Shown: in pieces, positions 55,319 through 64,000 of the stretch
Position numbering within the stretch: position 1 is the stretch's first letter
How the letters are laid out: each line of letters begins with the position of its first letter
Origin: Hyalella azteca
Lineage: Eukaryota; Arthropoda; Malacostraca; Amphipoda; Hyalellidae
Assembly: GCF_000764305.2 (NCBI RefSeq)
Contig: NW_025947564.1
Location: forward strand, 186,001-250,000
DNA length: 64,000 bases
Reading direction: 5' to 3'
Program-made: the position numbers and the translations under genes
Notes under the pieces: model-generated
Told to the model about the DNA's origin: nothing
Database searches by the model: none
Seen by the model: only the letters and a program-made list of their open reading frames with translations

Positions 55319-57807
55319 AGCATTGAAGGCCTCCAACACATAGAATAGAAGTGTTGTCACTGAAAAAATCGGCCCATTGCCTGTTGATGAGATGTGCATA
55401 GGTACTACAGCAGAAGTAAAACACTGATATTACAAAAATTTTGAAAACTTTTGTTCATAGAGCTTTTTCAGATCGGTGACTTCCAAAATATACCTACACC
55501 CAACCCATTGAAACCCAACAAAATAAATAAAATCGTTGATGTTCACGAAATTATTTGTATTTTGTTTCTCATTCTCAAAATTAATTGCCTTCTATTCCTC
55601 ATCGTGTGGTTTACATGAAATAAACACGTTGAAAATGCCCCCTATGTAAACTATGGCATTGTCGAACTTGACACTGGGACACTCGGCTTTAACTGGATTA
55701 GTTCCGATGATTATCCTGCAGGACGATCAAGTGTTGCTCATTAATTAAGTTCTCTGCGTCGCCACATTTTAGTATGAAAATTAGCACAATTTCTCTCTGA
55801 TATATCTTGACATCTCCCAGACAATCTTGATACATTTAAATATTTATATCTTGTTTTTTTTTAATATTTGAAGAAAAATTTGCTAACAAATGATATTTAA
55901 AGGATGCAATCTCCCAGAAGTATGCATAGTCTAATTCAGGGGACCCAAATATATGCATTTTACAGACAAATATGCTTAAATATTTTAATTCATGTTTCGG
56001 AAAATTATTTATAAAATGTCCAAAATTCGAAAGATTGCATAACAGACTCGAATGAGTTAGATTTGAGCTTGCACTAGAAGTGTTGAATAATGAACGACAC
56101 GGATTAATTAGGAATGCTGGTTACGTAAAGCACTAACTATATTATGCAAGGAAAAATGATCATAAAGCTGGGATGGGAAAAATGGCCATGCAACGCGAAT
56201 AATATTTTAGCACGAGACGAATGCAGGAAAGAAATGAAAGTTAAGGGATTAAATGTACACAGGAATGAGCGTACTTCATTCCAAATCCGTGGACTATGTA
56301 TGAACACTTTTGACTCGGTGAAGTGGTGAATGAATGACAGATGGGTAAACGATCCACCAATAAATTCTGCATAGACTGTCCACGAGTACACAACCTGTAC
56401 TCCGTTCATACGCTCACGAAAATAATTTCGACGTATAAAAATGGTATACATAGAAATGTGACCTTCCAAGTACGTTCCGTCTATTCTTCAAGAGTCCTCA
56501 AGCAATTTCGTGCTCAATAATGAGTAGAATAAAGAGTTGAAACGTAATCAATTATTGGTGTCGCGTACTACAAAAAATACACACCAATATTAATCAAGCT
56601 CAGACGTGGAAACTGTTTGCTCAATAAAGCTCCATTTACGGAACATCTAAGAACCAAGGGAAGACAAACACTCGCTAATAATTAGGTTGAATCAAGATTA
56701 ATCGAATGTTATTTAAAAGCGACCACACGGAGAAGCATGAACCAGATTTCTATGAGGATATTGTTTGGGATGTTTGTAATCTAATACAAATTCCGATGAA
56801 TAACATCACTATTGAATCCAAACCAAGTTAACCAACTGAGGACTTTTGAACCATTCTGACAACGTTAAATTCGTTAATGTAAGTTGAGTTTAGAATATTA
56901 ATTAAATATCATAGAGCAAGCTGCATCTCATCCGGGCAGTGTTGTTAGAATTGCGCACCTTGAATTATTCATCTACTTCCAACCTTTCACCTTCGCTAAA
57001 ATTTAGTTTGTTTATGCTTAAATTCCCAACAATATACGAATATTGTTTTTGTGAGAAATGCATTTAAATCGTAATCATATCGTATACCTCTGGCCTGGTA
57101 TATTAGAATTAGGTACACTACATCTCAAGCGAAACGCCCGCGTGGCGGTGTTCTCCCTTCCTAAGTGATTAAACTGAAGATGTCGATGTCTCGACCGTGT
57201 GTTAGAAAATGTTCATCTAGAATATTAAGAAGCAGGAACAAGGCAAATGCGCTGCAAAGAGAGTAACGTTCAACAGGTTCGCCACCTGGCGTTATTAACA
57301 AAACTTTAATATAAAGCCTCAACATGAAGACAATCTTCTTAGAAGCATAAATTAAAGTATTTGGCACTTTGAAGATCGAGGGAGTCATACGTACCTTGTT
57401 GTCTGAGGCCCAAATATTTTCGATGACATGTTGCCTTCATATGACAAAGCATGCAGCCGGAGTGATGGGCTTGAATTTAGTCTCTACGCGAAATATAAAT
57501 CTCAATTTTAAAAATCAACCGTACAAACGTCACTATTTCGACAGAATACTATAACTATAAAAGTGATCACGACTAATGATGACTTTAGTGATTATTAAAT
57601 TAAGTTCAGCATTGAACCAATCAAGAATCAAATTCACCAGTTGAGTGTGCTGATAAGTCGCCGCAGCATTACGTACACATGGATAAATTTCACGAGCAAG
57701 AGGAACGATGGTCACGGCTAACGTAGACCACAAGCTATTCAAGGCATCACTAGAAGTCCAATGAAGATGGAATATTAGACGTACATCAGAGCTAATATTA
57801 TCGACCT
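55319..57807. other. No recognisable gene
   Basis: AT-rich unique sequence. Open frames at 56137-56469 overlap on both strands without splice or homology support. Confidence 0.45.
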
Positions 57808-57953
57808 GGGCCTATACTTTCAAAAAAAGTTAAGAGATCGTAAGTTCATGAGCCAATCATTGACGACCATTCAGGCAAAATCCGCTGATCATAGACAAGA
57901 AAATAGAGCGTAAGTACTTACGCTCATTAGCGAGTTTTGAAAGTATGGCCCCA
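57808..57953 (-). mobile_element. MITE family A, copy 10
   Basis: GGGCCTATACTTTCAAAAAA ... GAGTTTTGAAAGTATGGCCCC. Full length. Confidence 0.92.
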
Positions 57954-58818
57954 GCTCTCATGGGAGAACGAGCGCTCTGCACCAACTATATTTGTGTTTG
58001 ATCACTATGACCAATGGTCGCAAAAAAATTTATTCGATGCTCTGAATTGTAGTCTCAAAATATCAGGAATTTGTAGCAAAGCAGATTAAAAAAGTATAGG
58101 AAATTATCTTTATAAATACAAAATTAGTAAACTACTAATGGACATGGAAAGAAGCTTTACATAATTTTATTACAAAACTGTAGATGGAATTATAAAATAC
58201 ATAAGTATATAACATAGTGCTTAAATTTATATCACTAAATTTAGTCAGAAGTAATAGTGAACAACACCTACAGCTTTTACAGATGGAAGGATAAAAAACA
58301 TCGCATTAAAGGGTCGGATTAAACAGTCAATGTTTAATGCGATACATAGGTATTTTAAGATGAGCTAAAAACCAACTTTCAGAAACTTTGCGCCGTCTTG
58401 ACGTAACTCCGAAAATTATTCCTAGTTTCCGAAACCTACATCCAAAATTTATCTACATGAAACTGACAGTTGAAAAAAATCGCGAAGTAATATCTAACGG
58501 ATCTAACTCTTATCTAACGGATAGGAAACTGTAATCTAAAGAGCAAAACGCAGTTCTGCGCTGGGCAACACACGAGATTCTTCCGTCCTAAACTGGGCAC
58601 TCTGACTATACTATTGCCATCCACCAATTAGAACCTAGAAAAATCTCAAGGAAATTATTCTCAAAATTTTTTGTTATAAAAAAAATTTAAAACTGAACGT
58701 AAAAATGGGAGTCGTACATAAAGTATATTTCAAGGTGTGAATAAGAAGTTCGTTTCAGAAGCATTGTTCACGGATCATTGAACGAAGATATTGACGTACC
58801 TCATCGTTTCTTGGCTAC

Positions 58819-59049
58819 CGTCAACTGGGGTGACTTCGGCCGCCGGGGTGATTTCGGCCGCGTTTTTTATTTTGTTTTGCAAACAAAAGCGGGGTCATAA
58901 ACGATGGCCAAAGTCACTCCGGCGTTTATGACCTCGTTTACGACCCTGGCGTTTATGACCCTGGCGTTTACGACCCCGTTTTTGTTGGCAAAACAAAATC
59001 AAAAACGTGGCCAAAGTCACCCCGGCGGCCGAAGTCACCCCAGTTGACG
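58819..59049. mobile_element. 231 bp palindromic TIR element
   Basis: CGTCAACTGGGGTGACTTCG + GCCGCCGGGGTGA at the left is matched in inverse by TCACCCCGGCGGCCGAAGTC + ACCCCAGTTGACG at the right; the arms extend through TTTTGTTTTGC / GCAAAACAAAA. Flanked by CTAC at 58815-58818 and 59050-59053 (possible 4 bp target duplication). The centre holds GGCGTTTAYGACC repeats. Could form a long hairpin. Confidence 0.88.
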
Positions 59050-59566
59050 CTACTCAAGTCTGAAGGGAACAAACCCAATTGAAAAGCCAGACTCACCTGT
59101 ACTTGTATAAATTTGTCCAGCAACTATACTTCTGTAGTTTATACACTATCTACATGCAAAGAAGTAATGAGTGCCAAAACAATTGAAAAAATAACAGTAT
59201 ACTATCGACATTGGAAGTATGACGTAGAAGTGAAAGTTATCAAATAAGCCATGGTGCAATGACACTTAAATCAACATCCGAACTGTTGTAGGATATTTTG
59301 TGATTTCGAGTTGTCGATCAGGCACAAAAACGTAAATTTTTGCCCATTATTTATAACTTATTGCAAGGCTAATCTACACAAGCATGCATGAGCAGGATAA
59401 TTATAATCAAGACAGATCTGCATGAGCACCAGTAGACCGCTGGATCGCTTCGGGGGCGGAGATATTTGACCATCTGCTTCGATTACAAGGATTAACTCTA
59501 CTATACTCGGTCTTATATCTGTAACCAAGTTGATGTAACTATTTATCAACTCTAGAACTTCCATTA

Positions 59567-59850
59567 GGGTACGCATACAGTGAAAGCAGGTTTGCCCGCG
59601 CGGGCAACCTGCTCCAACCTGCCACAAGAATGAACATAGGATAATAATGTAAGTGTTCACAGTGAAAACCTGTACGAATAGGCTTCTGTATGCTATGGTT
59701 TCAACCTGCCACAAGAATGAACATAGGATAATAATGTAAGTGTTCACAGTGAAAACCTGTACGAATAGGCTTCTGTATTCTATGATTTCAGGCGCCAGCC
59801 TGAGCAGGTAACCAGCACGCTGGCAACCTGCTTTTCCTGTGTGCGCACCT
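59567..59850. mobile_element. 284 bp TTA-flanked MITE (PIF/Harbinger-like)
   Basis: Diverged terminal inverted repeats of ~45 bp (left GGGTACGCATACAGTGAAAG + CAGG; right complement AGGTGCGCACACAGGAAAAG + CAGG) flanked by TTA at 59564-59566 and 59851-59853, the target preference of Harbinger elements. Each arm carries its own smaller hairpin (GCAGGTTTGCCCGCGCGGGC). The interior contains an 87 bp direct duplication (59615 and 59702), which also creates the open minus frame here. Confidence 0.82.
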
Positions 59851-59853
59851 TTA

Positions 59854-61256
59854 CTCTGAAATTATTAAAGTAAACCAGTATCTTTGGCTACATCAAGGCT
59901 TTGAGACATAAAAAAAAAGACATGACTGAAAAACCAAACCCTGTTACCGACAGTTAGCCTGCATTGAATTGATATCTTCAAATTCTTCTAGTTTCATCAC
60001 TATAGAATAGCATATTATAAATTATCAAGAATTATTACAACAAGTAACGCCGTAATTTGGGAAATAAATGAAAGTAAAAGGCACTTAGCAGCACAGCTGA
60101 GGGCGTTTGAATGCTAGAAATATTGTGTACTGGGGCCGTTGACTGCGACTGCATGGAGCAGCACGAAGGTAAGTCGGGGTCTCGGTCCTCACATTCTGAA
60201 GGGGGAAGAAACACACAAAAACTAAGCTGCTGTACAATGTGTTATAAATTCAAGGCAAAATCTGAACTACTTGCCGATTATGAAACATAAAATAGAAGCT
60301 GTACAACGGAAGCATGCAACAATTAAGGCAATATTGGTGCTAACTTAATGATAATAGAATTGTTCAAAGTCATTAGTTTTCGTTGGATTCGAAAGTCTTA
60401 CTTAGGCCAACACAAATAAAATACTGCCATACTAAATTAAAATAAATTATCAAATAACTGTGCACTGCTACGGCCATAATCCAGACAAGACAACAATGCG
60501 ACAACGCAGGCTCTACACTTAAATGCATTAGGAAATGAATGCTAATGCGAATAAATATGTTCTAATGAATGAATATGTCTTCTTGCTTTGTGACATACAG
60601 GAAGAGAGTCAATTAAAACGAGTCTTTAAAAATGTAGGATAAAAAATAGGAGAAACCTACACAAAAGAGCACGCTTCTTGTAGGCTCGAATAATGACGAA
60701 TGCCGTACCACTTGTGCGGAGTACGACTACGAACGCAGCCTAAGCAAGGGTAGTTGTATGCAACAATAAAGAATATAATATTGAAGCGTTTGTTTCTGTG
60801 ATGACACGTACAAACTGCGGCTCAGAGTCGAGTCTTGAAATGTTTCTGAAGATGAAAACTGCGCATAGTTTGCCCTTAGATTTTGACGGAAAATAAAGGG
60901 CCTAAATACCAAGAGTACAGGGTGAATAGAAATAAAAGGAAAGCAGAGGAGATTCTTTATGAACTTTAAACAAATATCGTGATCGCAGATAAAAAAATAT
61001 GGTGCAAAATTTCGTTTTTGCAAGAACTGTACACTGCAATTATCATATAAAATAAAGTGGTCGTCTCATGAAACTCCTACGGCCGCTACAGGCCACGCCG
61101 ACAATCGCGGAGAGAGCAAATGGCAAGCAAGAAATCATCGACCCGGTCTGCAGTTATACCTCAATTGCAGGACAAATCTTTGCCGCAAAAATTCGCCTTT
61201 GCGCAAGAGTTTAGTAGATAGCGAGGGAAGCGTGCTTCAGTTAATATTACAGAACA
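59854..61256. other. No recognisable gene
   Basis: AT-rich unique sequence. Confidence 0.5.
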
Positions 61257-61403
61257 GGGCCTATACTTTCAAAAAAAGTTAAGAGATCGTTAGTTCATCC
61301 ACCAAACATTGACGGCCTTTCAAGCAATATCCACCAATCATAGACAAGAAAATAGAGCGTAAGTACTTACGTTCACTTAGCGAATTTTGAAAGTATGGCC
61401 CCA
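61257..61403 (-). mobile_element. MITE family A, copy 11
   Basis: GGGCCTATACTTTCAAAAAA ... GAATTTTGAAAGTATGGCCCC. Full length. Confidence 0.93.
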
Positions 61404-62286
61404 GGTGACAATAGGTGAGAGTGACGAGTCAGAATAATTAAAATTGAGAAATAATACACGAACACAAATAACTATAAGACAAAAAACATACGCAAATATT
61501 GAACAATCAAGCAGATGAAGTGGAAGTGTAGACGTCCGAGGCTGCGTGATGCATGCTGATAAGATTATAGTTACATTATGTGAACGTGGCTATATTTATA
61601 ACCCAATATTACTGAAGTGAATGGAAAAATTGATGCGAGGTGGTAAGCAAAGCAGGTTCATATCCGTTATAGAAAGCAGTTAAGCTAATCATAGTAAAAA
61701 TTTACTGAGGCTAATGAACGTTCAGTCGTCAACCAAATGATATTACACTTGCAAAATATATTATAGAGATGATTGTGTTGCCTATAGAAGACGGAGAAAA
61801 GTATCAAGTGTTTAGACATACTTACAATGGAGCCCATCAACATCGTGGCATCAAAAAATGTTAACTGGTGAGAAAACAAGTCCTGCATGTTAGCCTTGTA
61901 TTGAAGAATGCACTCTACCGAAATAGAGTGTGCCAATATTCTGCTTAGACGTTTCGTTACATTGGCTTCTTTCGTACCTACACAAAAATTGAATCTTTCA
62001 ATGTTCGAAGCGGTTGGAGAACGGAACGTACGATAAATAAAACTGCTGAGAAATCAGAGAAAACAGTTTGTCTTAATAAAGCTTACCAAGATTCGTCTTC
62101 ACTTTCCAACATGCCCGCTTGTAGTAAGGAACAGACCGCTGAGAATATGACCGAACAAACTTGTTGGCAGGCAGTGCATTGTATTACAGAGTCGCCGAGT
62201 TAAGTCCTTATGCTGACGAACTGCACAATATTAACGCACGTGACGTGATCTCACGCAGAACAAGGCGGTCTGCAGGCATGTGGCAG
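61404..62286. other. No recognisable gene
   Basis: AT-rich unique sequence. Confidence 0.5.
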
Positions 62287-62292
62287 TAATAC

Positions 62293-62548
62293 CAATGGTT
62301 GAACTATATAAGGTTGACCCACGACATGTTCAGTCTTTCAGTTCATCTTTCTTGTTACGTCACGTAGATCGAGAAACGTAAACGAACCCGTCATTCCCAT
62401 GACGGATTTGTCGACTGGTTTGATCGCATTTCAGTGATTGGTTAATGCCCGTGACGTCACTGACATCAGTGACGTCACAGGCGAACAACTAACTACATCC
62501 GCAAAAATGGGCTTCTGATGGGTCAACCTTATACTAGTTCAACCATGG
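62293..62548 (-). mobile_element. 256 bp TIR element, copy 2
   Basis: Inverted copy of the 48933 element, exactly the same length. Ends CAATGGTTGAACTATATAAG ... ACTAGTTCAACCATGG, with perfect 6 bp target duplication TAATAC at 62287-62292 and 62549-62554. Confidence 0.94.
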
Positions 62549-62559
62549 TAATACCGTCC

Positions 62560-62665
62560 TGACCAGCAGTCACGTGGTAGTAAGTGACTTGCTGTCACGT
62601 GGCAGTAAGTGACTTGCTGTCACGTGGCAGACTGTCACGTGGCAGTAAGTGACTTCTGTCACGTT
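62560..62665. repeat. ~26 bp repeat with CACGTG
   Basis: Four copies of GTCACGTGGCAGTAAGTGAC + TTGCT, one shortened. Confidence 0.9.
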
Positions 62666-63023
62666 GCAATTACTAATTTCACGGACAGAAATAATCCTGT
62701 TAAAATAAATATGCATTTGGTTGCAAATGCTCTACACTGCATGGAATGAAATATGATCCGAAACACTTTAAACATTTCCTTATAGGATAAGAAGCAGCTC
62801 ATCTTGTTTAAAAATTATACTTATAAAGCCGAGGTGCTGATGTCAGAACACACGAGTTCTATCACTTACATGGAAATCTTTGGTTAACTATAATGCCTGT
62901 TGAATGCACGATCGCGAACTCGGCGCTTGAAAGTGTCACTCTCACTTCACACCTACTACCGTCTCAATGTGAGAGTAATCCTCAAAGTTCAAGCACGAAA
63001 TGGGAACACATACGCCTTGATCT

Positions 63024-63171
63024 GGGCCCATACTTTCAAAAAAAGTTAAGATATCGTAAGTTCATCCGCCAATCATTGACGGCCTTTCAAGCCAAATCCA
63101 CCAATCATAGACAAGAAAATAGAGCGTAAGTACTTACGTTCACTTAGAGAGTTTTGAAAGTATGGCCCCAG
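63024..63171 (-). mobile_element. MITE family A, copy 12
   Basis: GGGCCCATACTTTCAAAAAA ... GAGTTTTGAAAGTATGGCCCC. Full length. Confidence 0.93.
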
Positions 63172-64000
63172 CTGGCCTTTAACAAAAGTGAAATCATTAT
63201 TTACAGAGCAATACCATGCGAATTATGCCTACCTTGATAAACCCATAAGATATGCAACGAAGTTTTGGGGTGAAGGTTCAGACGTGTTATATTAGACACC
63301 AAAGCCTGCCGGTAACATGGGTTAGTAGCTACCACATTCATCGCGTCTGAAGCCGTTAGTGCAAAGCAGAATACGAATATCTGGTCATTTATTTTTAACC
63401 AAACTTAACGTAAGAAAATAAGATACCAGGAAAATACACACCCTTGCTTCTTACTAAGAGACAATGCTTATAAAGTGACTAGATCAAGTAACTATATTTC
63501 TCGACAGCCGAACTGACGACTAAACAGAAGCAGTGTAGTGCAATAGAATAAACAATCTCAGAGTTACAAGCACAGAGTTGAACTGCAAAGCCTCAACCAA
63601 CTACCAGTTGGAGAGTGAGCGCAGCCTAATGAGTCCCAGCAATCTTGAGAATTAAAACATATCTGCATTGCAACCACACCCAGGAATCAAATAAGGATAG
63701 CAGAATTACGAACATTTTGATGTCGTATGTGCATCATGACATAACGTAGTACACATCTTGACATGGAACACATCATCTCCTGAATGTTTCCTTATATTAT
63801 TAAGAACCAGCAGAATATTTCGAACACCCCATTAAAAATCAAGGAGTCGTGTTTTTCAGAAATTTTCTGTTATTTTTACTTGTATCTCAACAACTCCGAC
63901 CACCATGGAAATTTTTACGACGAGTTTGTTCGTTTCTACCCTGCCAGTAAATCTAACAGCAAATTAAGAGCATTTTAATATAACTGACCATGAGGAACGA
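63172..64000. other. No recognisable gene
   Basis: AT-rich unique sequence to the window edge. Confidence 0.5.

Noticed and set aside
56137..56469. 110-codon minus frame overlapping a 61-codon plus frame
   Set aside because: Both strands open in unique AT-rich DNA without coding signals.

Overview
This is a eukaryotic nuclear window: AT-rich, intron-rich and crowded with minisatellites and short transposons. There are no operons, no tRNA or rRNA genes and no CRISPR array. The repeat style (tRNA-derived SINEs, LINE tails with pentanucleotide microsatellites, hAT/Harbinger-type MITEs, a short TTAGG-like run) fits an arthropod, perhaps a crustacean. The species cannot be fixed from the sequence alone.

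The only gene I can identify with confidence lies on the minus strand in the first 11 kb. Exons at 7565-7594, 5427-5531, 4227-4386, 3115-3272, 2129-2289, 1732-1891 and 1119-1277, plus a partial exon at 1-30, join in compatible phases. They encode the conserved N-terminal half of a RIPOR/FAM65 protein (Rho family-interacting cell polarization regulator). An N-terminal Arg/Ser-rich exon lies at 10848-11066, and a phase-compatible exon further upstream at 11789-11951. The segment expected between the N-terminal exon and 7594 is not visible. It may be lost at an assembly fault: a complete Nextera mate-pair junction adapter (8519-8556) followed by a 54-N gap (8688-8741), set among three unrelated minisatellites. 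The gene runs off the left edge.

Most exon borders of this gene sit beside, or inside, a tandem array. At three borders (donors of the 1119 and 4227 exons, acceptor of the 2289 exon) the splice site and exon edge are themselves part of the repeated unit.

From 12 to 64 kb I see no confidently identifiable gene. There are weak exon-like stretches, several on the minus strand (40.7, 47.4, 52.6 and 54.85 kb) that could be distal 5' exons. Most of the interest here is in mobile elements: a palindromic-ended ~146 bp MITE family (13 copies, two with internal duplications, one inside a SINE); a dimeric tRNA-derived SINE whose tail matches a LINE 3' end; a 1,032 bp hAT-like element with perfect 8 bp target duplications; two 256 bp elements with perfect 6 bp duplications; a 284 bp TTA-flanked element; a 231 bp palindromic element; and five copies of an element with a CGGA/CAGA microsatellite core. 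The MITE carries GTAAGT on both strands and, in one orientation, a branch-point/poly-T/AG-like end, so an introner-like role is worth testing.
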